Assembly (NCBI RefSeq): GCF_045063725.1
Contig: NZ_CP173695.1
Length of the DNA: 64,000 bases
Direction: 5' to 3' (one strand)
Origin: Sellimonas catena
Lineage (GTDB): Bacteria > Bacillota > Clostridia > Lachnospirales > Lachnospiraceae
Below are positions 32,383 to 41,179 of this stretch, in pieces (position 1 is the first letter of the stretch; every line of letters begins with the position of its first letter). The translations under genes and the position numbers were made by a program. Under the pieces are notes generated by a model, which saw only the letters and a program-made list of their open reading frames with translations, made no database searches and was not told the origin of the DNA.

Positions 32383-33270
32383 TTAAGCCAGTTTCATTCC
32401 AAACTTTTTCATCTCTTCTGCAAGAGCCTGTTTGTGAGCCTCCTCCATCGGGGAAAGCGGCATTCTCAGACCTCCAACTTCTTTTCCAAGCAGATTCATC
32501 GCCGTCTTTACCGGAATCGGATTGACCTCGCAGAACAGTTTGTCGATCAGCGGCAACGCATCCAGCTGCATCTTCAGACTTCCTTTCAGATCGCCGTCAA
32601 AGAACTTCCGGCAGATGTCATGGGTGTACTCCGGTGCAATATTGGCAAGAACGGAGATGACTCCCTTGCCTCCAAGAGACAGAAGCGGGACGATCTGATC
32701 GTCATTGCCCGAATACAGATCCAGCTTTCCGTCCGTCAGCTGCATGATTTTCGCAATCTGTGAAATATTTCCTGATGCTTCTTTGATTGCCACGATGTTA
32801 TCGATTTTGGCAAGCTCTGCTGCCGTCTCCGGTGCAATATTCAGACCGGTCCGGCTTGCTACGCTGTAGAGAATAATCGGTGCCTTCGCCTCATCGGCTA
32901 CCGCCTTGTAATGGGCAACCAGTCCTTTCTGTGTCGCCTTGTTATAGTAAGGCGTTACAAGAAGCAGAGCATCCGCGCCGTACTCAACCGCTTCTCTTGA
33001 CATTTCGATTGTCGTAAATGTCGCATTTGACCCCGTTCCTGCAATGACCGGGACTCTCTTTTTCACCTGCTGAATCGTAAATTTGATGCACTCCATATGC
33101 TCTTCTTCTGTCAACGTGGATGACTCACCGGTCGTACCACAGATAATAATCGCATCCGTCTTATGATCAATATGATACTCAATCAGTTCATCGAGCTTAT
33201 CATAGTTTACGGAACCATCCGGTAAAAATGGTGTCACAATCGCTACACCTGACCCTGTAAATATCGACAT
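32383..33270 (-). CDS. dapA: 4-hydroxy-tetrahydrodipicolinate synthase
   Basis: A 295-residue TIM-barrel aldolase that condenses pyruvate with aspartate semialdehyde, competing with hom for the same intermediate. Motifs are CGTTGESSTLTEEEH, YYNKATQKGLVAHYKAV with the catalytic Tyr, and the Schiff-base Lys in IVAIKEASGNI. Length is normal. It has its own strong promoter and precedes dapB. Confidence 0.97.
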   Translation of the reverse strand: MSIFTGSGVAIVTPFLPDGSVNYDKLDELIEYHIDHKTDAIIICGTTGESSTLTEEEHMECIKFTIQQVKKRVPVIAGTGSNATFTTIEMSREAVEYGADALLLVTPYYNKATQKGLVAHYKAVADEAKAPIILYSVASRTGLNIAPETAAELAKIDNIVAIKEASGNISQIAKIMQLTDGKLDLYSGNDDQIVPLLSLGGKGVISVLANIAPEYTHDICRKFFDGDLKGSLKMQLDALPLIDKLFCEVNPIPVKTAMNLLGKEVGGLRMPLSPMEEAHKQALAEEMKKFGMKLA

Positions 33271-33334
33271 AATATTACCTCCAACTCGTTTGTTTCCTTT
33301 TCACACTTTAGAACATTAAATCGTCATTACTGAA

Positions 33335-33363
33335 AGTTTATCACTATTCCCAACATGTGTCAA
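33335..33363 (-). promoter_or_regulatory. dapA-dapB promoter
   Basis: On minus, TTGACA (33358-33363), 17 bases, TAAACT (33335-33340), about 65 bases before dapA. Confidence 0.75.
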
Positions 33364-33398
33364 ACATCAATTCAACGAGTCCTGCCAGCATTGGGTCC

Positions 33399-34034
33399 TT
33401 ATTCTTCCTGGCATTCCAGCTTGCTTACCGACACTTCATAAGCGGTTCTTTTCTCTGTCTCCGTCTCCGATAATTTTTTTATATATTCCCGGCTCTGTAC
33501 CCGTCCGAGAATATGTACATGCGCGCCGACTTCAAACGAGGAGGCAAACCTTGCGTTACGTCCCCAGCAGATACATGGAATATAGTCTGATTTCCCGTAC
33601 GGCCGGTTGACGGCCAGCAGAAGGTCCGCAATCTCCCTTCCAAGCGGAGTCTTTCTGTATACCGGCGCTTTACAGATATAGCCGTCCAGAAAAATGCTGT
33701 TTGTCTTGACACCGTCCATATCCTCATCGCTCTCCACAAAGGACACTTCCCTTGCGAAGACGGACAGCACAAGTCTGTTTTTCTGTTCCTCATGCCGATT
33801 ATAGGACCGGAACTGTCCCTGAACGATAATATACTCTCCCACATAATCCTGGGTCACATCGATCAGACGCTCAGAGATCATGACCGGGATCCGGTCCTCC
33901 GAGTTGCTCAGGCGCTTCACAAGCACTTCCATCGTGTAGAAGCCCTCTCCAAATACTTCGTGGCTGAATTCGAATGTTGTCGCCACCTGTCCCATAATCG
34001 TTACCTGGTTGTTTTCAATGATCTTATCTGACAT
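33399..34034 (-). CDS. SSB-like protein with two OB folds
   Basis: A 211-residue protein related to single-stranded DNA-binding proteins. Residues 8-100 (NQVTIMGQVATTFEFSHEVF ... YIIVQGQFRSYN) and 108-205 (NSIFLDGYICKAPVYRKTP, LLLAVNRPYGKSDYIPCICW, VHILGRVQSREY) each look like an OB fold; the second matches the SSB family best. It ends in CQEE and lacks the usual acidic DDDIPF-type SSB tip, so it is unlikely to be the housekeeping SSB. It lies upstream of dapA on the same strand, but dapA has its own promoter. Role unknown; replication or recombination is plausible. Confidence 0.8.
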   Translation of the reverse strand: MSDKIIENNQVTIMGQVATTFEFSHEVFGEGFYTMEVLVKRLSNSEDRIPVMISERLIDVTQDYVGEYIIVQGQFRSYNRHEEQKNRLVLSVFAREVSFVESDEDMDGVKTNSIFLDGYICKAPVYRKTPLGREIADLLLAVNRPYGKSDYIPCICWGRNARFASSFEVGAHVHILGRVQSREYIKKLSETETEKRTAYEVSVSKLECQEE

Positions 34035-34173
34035 GAAATGTAATTCTCCCTTCCTCTGATACGTAGTTTTTTATCTTTAATACTTTATGCCCCTCCTTGA
34101 AAGGATATGACCATTCCGGAAGATTTTCCATAAATTTCGATCGACATATTCCGATAAATATGGATAGAAATGC

Positions 34174-34201
34174 TTGTAAAATCCAAAAAATATGGTAGAC
34201 T
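34174..34201 (+). promoter_or_regulatory. Possible typA promoter
   Basis: TTGTAA (34174-34179), 16 bases, TAGACT (34196-34201), some 45 bases before typA. Confidence 0.4.
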
Positions 34202-34246
34202 ATATAAGTTGCTACATTATATAAGTAGAAAGAAGGATATAACGAT

Positions 34247-36076
34247 ATGAAAATAAAACGTGAAGATATTCGTAATATTGCCATTATCGCCCATGTAGAC
34301 CACGGGAAAACAACTCTGGTTGACGAGCTTTTAAAACAGAGCGGCGTCTTCCGTGAGAATCAGGAAGTTGAAGAGCGTGTCATGGACTCCAATGACATCG
34401 AGCGTGAGCGCGGCATCACCATTCTTTCAAAAAATACAGCCGTACACTACAAAAATACGAAAATCAATATTATTGATACACCGGGACATGCCGATTTTGG
34501 CGGCGAGGTAGAACGTGTCCTCAAAATGGTAAACGGTGTTGTCCTTGTTGTGGACGCCTTTGAAGGGCCGATGCCGCAGACCAAATTCGTTCTGAAAAAA
34601 GCGCTGGAATTAAAGCTGCCGGTCATTGTCTGCATCAACAAAATCGACCGTCCGGAAGCACGTCCGGATGCAGTGATTGACGAGACACTGGAGCTCTTTA
34701 TGGATCTGGACGCAGATGACAGCCAGCTGGACTGCCCGTTTGTGTACGCTTCTGCCAAAGGCGGGTACGCGATTCTGGAGCTGGATGACAAACCGGAAAA
34801 TATGATCCCGCTTTTCGAGACGATTCTGGAATACATCCCTGCCCCGGAAGGAGATCCGGACGCCGCCACCCAGGTGCTCATCAGTACAATCGATTATAAT
34901 GAATATGTGGGACGTATCGGTGTAGGAAAAGTTGACAACGGAACAATCCGGGTAAATCAGGATGTCATCGTTGTCAATCATCACGAGCCGGACAAGCAGA
35001 AACGGGTAAAAATCAGCAAGCTCTATGAGTTTGACGGTTTGAACAAAATCGAGGTCAAAGAGGCCGGAATCGGTTCTATTGTTGCCATTTCCGGTATCGC
35101 TGATATTTCCATCGGAGATACGATCTGCTCTCCGGAACATCCGGATCCGATCCCGTTTCAGAAAATTTCCGAGCCTACGATCTCCATGCAGTTCAAGGTT
35201 AACGACAGCCCGTTTGCAGGGCAGGAAGGAAAATTCGTAACTTCCCGTCATCTCCGCGACCGTCTGTTCCGTGAACTGAATACGGATGTCAGTCTCCGCG
35301 TGGAAGATACCGATGACATGGACAGCTTCAAAGTGTCCGGACGAGGCGAGCTCCATCTTTCCGTCCTGATCGAGAACATGCGACGCGAAGGCTACGAATT
35401 TGCTGTCAGCAAGGCAGAGGTTCTTTATAAAGAAGACGAAAACGGAAAACTGTTAGAGCCGATGGAGCTTGTCTACATCGATGTTCCGGACGAGTTTACC
35501 GGAACCGTCATCGACAAGCTGAGCCAGAGAAAGGGAGAACTCCGGAATATGGGAATGTCCAACGGTGCCTACACCAGACTGGAATTTTCCATCCCGTCCC
35601 GGGGCCTGATCGGATACCGCGGCGACTTTTTGACCGATACAAAGGGGAACGGAATCATGAACACTGCCTTTGACGGCTACGCTCCGTACAAAGGCGAAAT
35701 TCAGTATCGTAAAAACGGTTCTCTGATCGCTTTCGAGACAGGCGAGGCTCTGACCTACGGTCTTTTCAATGCCCAGGAACGCGGAACATTATTTATCACT
35801 CCGGGGGAACGTGTCTATGCCGGAATGGTAGTCGGTCAAAATGCAAAGACCGATGATATCGAAATCAATGTCTGCCGGGCAAAGCACCTGACCAACACTC
35901 GTGCTTCCGGTTCTGATGACGCATTAAAACTCTCTCCTCCGCGTATCCTGAGTCTGGAGGAGGCGCTGGATTTCATTGATACAGATGAACTTCTGGAAGT
36001 GACTCCGAAGAGTCTCCGGATCCGTAAAAAGATTCTGGATTCCAGAATGCGCAGACGTGACAGCGCGAAAAAATAA
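34247..36076 (+). CDS. typA: Ribosome-associated GTPase TypA/BipA
   Basis: A 609-residue translational GTPase of the EF-G superfamily. G1 AHVDHGKTT (15-23), switch RGITI, G3 DTPGHADFGGEV, G4 NKID and G5 SAK are intact. Domains II-IV and the C-terminal BipA-specific domain (SRGLIGYRGDFLTDTKGNGI, FNAQERG, KHLTNTRASGSDDALKL) follow. It helps ribosome assembly and stress or low-temperature growth. Ribosome site AAGGAT. It is 25 bases before the PAP2 gene and probably co-transcribed. Confidence 0.97.
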   Translation: MKIKREDIRNIAIIAHVDHGKTTLVDELLKQSGVFRENQEVEERVMDSNDIERERGITILSKNTAVHYKNTKINIIDTPGHADFGGEVERVLKMVNGVVLVVDAFEGPMPQTKFVLKKALELKLPVIVCINKIDRPEARPDAVIDETLELFMDLDADDSQLDCPFVYASAKGGYAILELDDKPENMIPLFETILEYIPAPEGDPDAATQVLISTIDYNEYVGRIGVGKVDNGTIRVNQDVIVVNHHEPDKQKRVKISKLYEFDGLNKIEVKEAGIGSIVAISGIADISIGDTICSPEHPDPIPFQKISEPTISMQFKVNDSPFAGQEGKFVTSRHLRDRLFRELNTDVSLRVEDTDDMDSFKVSGRGELHLSVLIENMRREGYEFAVSKAEVLYKEDENGKLLEPMELVYIDVPDEFTGTVIDKLSQRKGELRNMGMSNGAYTRLEFSIPSRGLIGYRGDFLTDTKGNGIMNTAFDGYAPYKGEIQYRKNGSLIAFETGEALTYGLFNAQERGTLFITPGERVYAGMVVGQNAKTDDIEINVCRAKHLTNTRASGSDDALKLSPPRILSLEEALDFIDTDELLEVTPKSLRIRKKILDSRMRRRDSAKK

Positions 36077-36101
36077 AAGTGAATTATTCTGAGGTGTCTA
36101 T

Positions 36102-36980
36102 ATGGATTTTTTATGGTTTTTAGAAGGCATCCGGACTCCTGCAGGTAACGAATTCTTTCAGTTCGTTACCTGTTTTGGTCAGGAAACCTTTCTTCTTGCA
36201 GTGATCTGCTGCTTTTACTGGTGCGTTAATAAAACATTCGCCTGTCAGCTGGGCCTGACCTATTTTTCATCCGGGCTTTTCGTACAGAGTATGAAGATTA
36301 CGTTTCGGATTCCGCGTCCCTGGGTTTTGGACCCGGATTTTCCGCCGGTAAAGAGTGCCGTTTCCCATGCCACCGGTTACTCGTTTCCAAGCGGTCACAC
36401 GCAGGGCGGCACCTGTCTGTTTGCTCCCCTTGCAATGAAAGCCGGAAACAGGATTCTGAAAGTGTTATTTACCGCAGCATTTCTTCTGATCGGTTTTTCA
36501 AGAATGTACCTGGGCGTCCATACACCCAAGGATGTGCTTGCTGCCCTGACAGTTTCCCTTGCCTTTTCCTGGTTTTTCTCCAGATTTTCTTCCAGGCTTT
36601 TTGACCATATCCGGACACTGTGTATCGTCCTGGCCATCTGTGCTTTTGCAGTGCTTCTTTACGCCTGTCTTCTAATGCACCTTGACCGGCTGGCTGTCAG
36701 ATATGCCGCAGACTGTATCAAAGCCGCCGGAGCCGGACTTGGTTTCGCCGCAGGACTTTATCTGGAACAGACACGACTCCGGTTTTCCACCGCGGCACGC
36801 ACCCGTACCGCACAGGCCATAAAACTGCTTGCAGGTCTTTTTTCCACACTCCTGTTCAAGCTGTTCCTCTCGGGCCTTGGCTCCGCCCTGCTCTGGAAAG
36901 CATTTGTTTACGCTTTCCTCGTTTTCTGGATTCTGTTTTTATATCCTGCCCTCTTTGTATTCGTCCAGAAAAAATCATAG
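36102..36980 (+). CDS. PAP2-family membrane phosphatase
   Basis: A 292-residue integral membrane protein with the three phosphatidic acid phosphatase motifs: KITFRIPRP, YSFPSGHTQG with the catalytic His, and SRMYLGVHTPKDV with the second His and Asp. Six or more membrane helices surround them, and extra C-terminal helices lengthen it beyond the usual 200-230 residues. Substrates may be phosphatidate, undecaprenyl pyrophosphate or other lipid phosphates. It follows typA closely. Confidence 0.9.
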   Translation: MDFLWFLEGIRTPAGNEFFQFVTCFGQETFLLAVICCFYWCVNKTFACQLGLTYFSSGLFVQSMKITFRIPRPWVLDPDFPPVKSAVSHATGYSFPSGHTQGGTCLFAPLAMKAGNRILKVLFTAAFLLIGFSRMYLGVHTPKDVLAALTVSLAFSWFFSRFSSRLFDHIRTLCIVLAICAFAVLLYACLLMHLDRLAVRYAADCIKAAGAGLGFAAGLYLEQTRLRFSTAARTRTAQAIKLLAGLFSTLLFKLFLSGLGSALLWKAFVYAFLVFWILFLYPALFVFVQKKS

Positions 36981-37060
36981 TTTTTTCATTCTATTGTTTG
37001 TGCTTCTCAGATTTTGTCAGTAAACTTATTGCTTTTAATATTTTTTTTAGTTATTTATAA

Positions 37061-37089
37061 TTGCATGTCCAAAGTCTTCGTAGTATAAT
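37061..37089 (+). promoter_or_regulatory. Strong hpf promoter
   Basis: TTGCAT (37061-37066), 17 bases, perfect TATAAT (37084-37089), about 100 bases before hpf. Confidence 0.8.
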
Positions 37090-37100
37090 AAGGGCAGGAA

Positions 37101-37164
37101 TTCAAATCTATGATTTGAAAACAGATCTTCTGCCAGATTGAACTGCTTTCGCAGCCGGGCAGAA
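37101..37164 (+). other. Structured 5' leader of hpf
   Basis: Two hairpins: TTCAAATC/GATTTGAA (37101-37119) close to the transcription start, and a nested stem TTCTGCC...GGCAGAA with inner CTGC-TTTC-GCAG (37128-37164). They lie in the 94-base leader, before the ribosome site. Confidence 0.45.
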
Positions 37165-37189
37165 AATACAGGAAAAAGGAGTTGGGCTT

Positions 37190-37729
37190 ATGAAATTTAT
37201 TATCAGAGGAAAAAATATCGATGTGACGCCTGCTTTAAAGGAAACAATCGAACACAAACTTGGAAAGTTGGAAAGATATTTCACTCCTGAAACCGAGATA
37301 CACGTTACACTCAGTGTGGAAAGGGAAGAGCAGAAAATTGAAGTCACTATCCCTCTCAAGGGAAATATTATCCGCTCCGAACAGTCCAGCAACGATATGT
37401 ATGTTTCTATCGACCTTGTCGAAGAGATCATCGAACGTCAGCTCCGCAAATATAAAAACAAGCTGGTTGAAAAACATCAGGCTGGTGTGGATTTCAGCAA
37501 ATCATTTGTGGAAGATCATGATCACGACAGCGTGGAAGACGATTCTATTCAGATTATCCGTACAAAACGCTTTGGTATCAAACCAATGTTTCCGGAAGAC
37601 GCATGCATTCAGATGGAACTTCTCGGTCATAATTTCTATGTATTTACCAACGCTGAGACAGATGAAGTCAATGTTGTATACAAGAGAAAGAATAATACTT
37701 ACGGTTTGATCGAACCGGAATTCCAGTAG
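37190..37729 (+). CDS. hpf: Long-form ribosome hibernation promoting factor
   Basis: A 179-residue HPF/RaiA/YfiA protein. Residues 1-97 form the S30AE domain (KFIIRGKNIDVTPALKETIE, LEERYF-like, IIRSEQSSNDMYVSIDLVEE) that binds the 30S decoding site; after an acidic linker, residues 122-175 form the C-terminal dimerisation domain (RTKRFGIKPMFPEDACIQME, FTNAETDEVNVVYKR). This long form creates 100S ribosome dimers in stationary phase. It has its own promoter and a terminator after the stop; ribosome site AAAGGAG. Confidence 0.96.
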   Translation: MKFIIRGKNIDVTPALKETIEHKLGKLERYFTPETEIHVTLSVEREEQKIEVTIPLKGNIIRSEQSSNDMYVSIDLVEEIIERQLRKYKNKLVEKHQAGVDFSKSFVEDHDHDSVEDDSIQIIRTKRFGIKPMFPEDACIQMELLGHNFYVFTNAETDEVNVVYKRKNNTYGLIEPEFQ

Positions 37730-37741
37730 TATTATAAAAGC

Positions 37742-37766
37742 AAGGGGCTGTAAAACACAGCCCCTT
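37742..37766. terminator. Bidirectional terminator between hpf and the YigZ-family gene
   Basis: Ten-base perfect stem AAGGGGCTGT (37742-37751) with ACAGCCCCTT (37757-37766). T runs are modest on both sides. Confidence 0.75.
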
Positions 37767-37768
37767 CC

Positions 37769-38425
37769 CTATTTCTCAAACAGCATCGTTTCTCCCTTAT
37801 GCACTGCGAAAAAGCACTCTTCGCCCCACTCCAGTTTTGCCTGTCCGTTTGTCCCTTCTGTCAGCTCTTTTTCCATTTTTCCCTTTTCTCTGTAAGGAAT
37901 CAGACACTCCATGCTGACAGCTTCCATATACCGGGTGTCCAGAACATGAATCCCATTCTGGGCAAGGATGTACTGGATCTTCCCCAGTCCGGTATATTCA
38001 GTCCGGATTTTCAGTTTAATCCCTCGTTTTCTGGTAATAATAGCACTTGCAAGAAGTCCCTCTTTTGCTGCTCCGGAGTAGGCCCTGACAAGCCCGCCGG
38101 TTCCAAGAAGCGTTCCTCCAAAATAACGGGTCACGACAATCACGGAGTCATGGATGTCCTCTCCTGTCAATACATCGAGAATCGGCTTCCCGGCGGTTCC
38201 TCCCGGCTCTCCATCATCACTGAAACGCTGCAGTTCAAACCGCTCTCCCAGAACATAGGCATAGCAGTTGTGCGTAGCATTGTAATGCTTTTTCCGGATG
38301 CTCTCTATAAATTCCAGTGCCTCTTCCTCCGTGTCAATATGGGAAACCGCCGCCAGAAAACGAGATCTCTTTTCAACAATCTCCGCTTCCCCGTTTTCAA
38401 GCACTGTCCTGTATTCTTCGACCAT
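37769..38425 (-). CDS. YigZ/IMPACT family protein
   Basis: A 218-residue member of the YigZ/UPF0029 family. The N-terminal domain has KRSRFLAAVSHIDTEEEAL, HNCYAYVLG, SDDGEPGGTAGKPILDVL and VVTRYFGGTLLGTGGLVRAY; the C-terminal part is a small ferredoxin-like DUF1949 domain. Functions proposed for the family relate to translation or protease control, but none is certain. It starts after AGGAGGAACGAAC and is read towards hpf, sharing the terminator. Confidence 0.9.
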   Translation of the reverse strand: MVEEYRTVLENGEAEIVEKRSRFLAAVSHIDTEEEALEFIESIRKKHYNATHNCYAYVLGERFELQRFSDDGEPGGTAGKPILDVLTGEDIHDSVIVVTRYFGGTLLGTGGLVRAYSGAAKEGLLASAIITRKRGIKLKIRTEYTGLGKIQYILAQNGIHVLDTRYMEAVSMECLIPYREKGKMEKELTEGTNGQAKLEWGEECFFAVHKGETMLFEK

Positions 38426-38550
38426 GTTCGTTCCTCCTGTATCTTCTTTTCTACTATAACAGGAATTTCAACATTTTCAAAACTTTTTCTTAAATTTTTA
38501 TCAGCGAATACTGAAGATTGCATTTTTTTCTTTATTTCAATATTGAAATT

Positions 38551-38559
38551 TGCTATAAT
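38551..38559 (+). promoter_or_regulatory. Extended -10 promoter of the PBP gene
   Basis: TGCTATAAT (38551-38559), an extended -10 with a perfect TATAAT hexamer; the -35 region is weak. The start codon is 29 bases downstream. Confidence 0.6.
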
Positions 38560-38587
38560 GGTTTGGTATAAAAGGAGGCATATGCTC

Positions 38588-41089
38588 ATGAACTATGGTA
38601 GAAAAAAGGCTGCTAAGAAACGAAAAGACATTACCTCAAAATCAAAACTGAAAAAGAAACGTCTCGGCGTACGGATCTTCAAAGGAGTTCTTATGACGCT
38701 CCTGCTTCTTGTCGTAGCCGGATGTGTGGGCGGCGGAATTTTTATCAAAAAAGTCATCAATGATGCCCCGGATGTCACCCCGGAAGACGTAAAGCCAACA
38801 GGATATACTTCCGTTATTTACGCGTCGGATAATAAGACCGAAACCGAGCGGCTGACCTCAGCCGGTTCCAACCGTGTTTATAAGACAATCGACGAGATTC
38901 CAAAGGATCTTCAGCATGCTTTTGTTGCAATCGAGGACGAGCGTTTTTATGAGCATAACGGTATCGATCCAAAAGGTATCATCCGTGCAGGAATCATCGG
39001 TATCACCACCGGAGATTTTTCTCAAGGCGCATCGACCCTGACACAGCAGCTGATCAAAAATAATATTTTTGACTTCATGTCGGAAGATACGTTCTTTGAC
39101 AGACTGGAACGTAAAATTCAGGAACAGTATCTTGCACTCAAGCTTGAAAAGCAGATGTCAAAAAGCGAAATCATGGAAAACTATCTGAATACCATCAACC
39201 TTGGCCAGAATACACTCGGGGTACAGGCTGCTTCCCAGCGGTACTTTAACAAGGATGTGTCTCAGCTGACTCTCTCGGAATGCGCAGTCATCGCTGCGAT
39301 TACCCAGAGTCCAAGTTATTACAATCCTATTACACATCCTGACAACAATGCGAAACGCCGCGAGCAGGTTCTCGACAACATGCTTGATCAGGGATATATT
39401 TCCCAGGAGGCGCATGATGAAGCACTGGCGGATGATGTATATTCCCGTATTCAGAATGTCAATACGAACATCACACAGAGCACCACTCCGCAGAGCTATT
39501 TTGTGGACGCTTTGACAGAACAGATTCTGAATGATCTGGAAGATCCTGATATCGGACTTGGCTACAGCGAAACTCAGGCCTACAATACATTATATAAAGG
39601 CGGATTGAGTATTTATTCCACACAGGATCTGGAAATCCAGGGAATCTGTGACCAGATCGTCAACGATGACAGCAATTATCCTTCCAACATAGAGTATGGA
39701 CTGTCCTATGCTCTGACTGTTACCCGTGCCGATGGGACACAGGAAAACTACAGTTCCGGACATATCAAGCAGTTCCGGAATATGAAATACGGACTGACTT
39801 TTGATTCGGAGGAAGAAGCGTACCAGGTGATCGAAGAATTTAAGGCTTCTATTGCTCAGGAGGGGGACACATATGATGAAGTAATCGATCTGTCACCGCA
39901 GCCTCAGGCATCAGTGACCGTCATTGATCAGGCTACCGGACAGATCAAGGCCATGGTCGGCGGCCGTGGAACCAAGTCCTCCAGCATGAGTCTGAACCGT
40001 GCATACACCGGATCTACAAGACAACCTGGTTCCTGCTTTAAGATTCTGTCTACCTATGCTCCTGCCCTTGACAGCGCCGGTGAAACACTGGCAACAATCA
40101 TCAAGGATGAACCTTATGAATACGCGGATGGTACTCCGGTATCCAACTGGTGGGGCGATTATTACCGCGGTGATATGACCATGCGGGAGGCGATTGAGCA
40201 GTCCGCCAATATCTGCGCTGTCAAGACACTGACAGAGATTACGCCGCAGCTTGGCTTTACCTACTGTCAGAACTTTGGACTCTCCACTCTGGTTGAAAGC
40301 CGGACTACAGATGAGGGGCAGGTATTTACAGATATTCACCAGTCTCTTGCCCTTGGCGGTATCACAGACGGTGTGTATAACTACGAAATGTGTGCGGCAT
40401 ACGCCGCAATCGCAAACGGCGGTGTTTACCAGGAGCCGATCATGTACACCAAGATTCTGGATCATGACGGCAATGTCCTGCTCGACCGTACTCAGACACA
40501 GGAAAAGCGGACTGTCCTGAAAGAATCCACCGCATATCTTCTGACAAGCGCAATGGAAGGCGTTCTGACAGAAGGAACCGGTACCCCGGCCCGTCTTTCC
40601 AATATGGCCGCTGCCGGTAAGACCGGTACGACATCCAACAACGTCGATCTCTGGTTTGCAGGTTACACTCCGTACTATACCTGTACGATCTGGACCGGTT
40701 ATGATGACAATACCCCGCTCGCAGATCAGGAGTGGAATTATCATCTAAGAATGTGGAAAAAGATCATGGATCAGATCAATACAACAAAAGGTCTTTCCTA
40801 CACAGACTTCGAAACACCGGACTCTGTTGTTGAGCGGACTGTCTGCACAAGCACCGGTAAACTTGCTGTATCCGGATGTCCTTCTGTGACAGAATATTTT
40901 GACAAAGATACCGCACCTACCGAAAGCTGTTCCGGACACAGAACCACACGGCGTTCTACGAGCAGTAATTCTGAAAGCTCAGACAGTTCTGATCAGTCAG
41001 AAGACAGCCAGTCTTCCGAAAGTTCCGACAGCAGTAATTCTTCGGACAGTGAATCCTCTTCCGACAGCGGAGACAGCGCTTCCGAGTAG
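38588..41089 (+). CDS. Class A penicillin-binding protein (PBP1A-type)
   Basis: An 833-residue bifunctional peptidoglycan synthase. A basic cytoplasmic N-terminus precedes one membrane helix (about 28-52). The glycosyltransferase domain has EDERFYEHNGIDPKGI and QGASTLTQQLIKN; the transpeptidase has SCFK (SxxK), SAN (SxN) and KTGTT. A Ser/Asp/Glu-only tail of about 45 residues closes the protein. The frame is open far upstream over the YigZ gene, but AGGAGG (38573-38578) sits nine bases before the ATG at 38588 and the promoter is just upstream; the ATG at 38582 is too close. Cell wall synthesis at the membrane. Confidence 0.95.
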   Translation: MNYGRKKAAKKRKDITSKSKLKKKRLGVRIFKGVLMTLLLLVVAGCVGGGIFIKKVINDAPDVTPEDVKPTGYTSVIYASDNKTETERLTSAGSNRVYKTIDEIPKDLQHAFVAIEDERFYEHNGIDPKGIIRAGIIGITTGDFSQGASTLTQQLIKNNIFDFMSEDTFFDRLERKIQEQYLALKLEKQMSKSEIMENYLNTINLGQNTLGVQAASQRYFNKDVSQLTLSECAVIAAITQSPSYYNPITHPDNNAKRREQVLDNMLDQGYISQEAHDEALADDVYSRIQNVNTNITQSTTPQSYFVDALTEQILNDLEDPDIGLGYSETQAYNTLYKGGLSIYSTQDLEIQGICDQIVNDDSNYPSNIEYGLSYALTVTRADGTQENYSSGHIKQFRNMKYGLTFDSEEEAYQVIEEFKASIAQEGDTYDEVIDLSPQPQASVTVIDQATGQIKAMVGGRGTKSSSMSLNRAYTGSTRQPGSCFKILSTYAPALDSAGETLATIIKDEPYEYADGTPVSNWWGDYYRGDMTMREAIEQSANICAVKTLTEITPQLGFTYCQNFGLSTLVESRTTDEGQVFTDIHQSLALGGITDGVYNYEMCAAYAAIANGGVYQEPIMYTKILDHDGNVLLDRTQTQEKRTVLKESTAYLLTSAMEGVLTEGTGTPARLSNMAAAGKTGTTSNNVDLWFAGYTPYYTCTIWTGYDDNTPLADQEWNYHLRMWKKIMDQINTTKGLSYTDFETPDSVVERTVCTSTGKLAVSGCPSVTEYFDKDTAPTESCSGHRTTRRSTSSNSESSDSSDQSEDSQSSESSDSSNSSDSESSSDSGDSASE

Positions 41090-41116
41090 ATAGTTCCGGA
41101 CAAAAAACGCAGCATT

Positions 41117-41155
41117 AAGGCCCCTGCAGCAGATATGATCTGCCGCAGAGGCCTT
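41117..41155. terminator. Bidirectional terminator after the PBP gene
   Basis: Long stem AAGGCC...GGCCTT (41117-41122 with 41150-41155), continued inward by CTGC/GCAG and GCAGAT/ATCTGC. Convergent PBP and glucokinase genes share it. Confidence 0.8.
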
Positions 41156-41179
41156 CTTTATGTTCTGTTATTCAGATGA

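Noticed and set aside
37799..38587. 260-codon upstream extension of the PBP frame
   Set aside because: It runs antisense over the YigZ gene; the PBP has AGGAGG and a promoter just before 38588.
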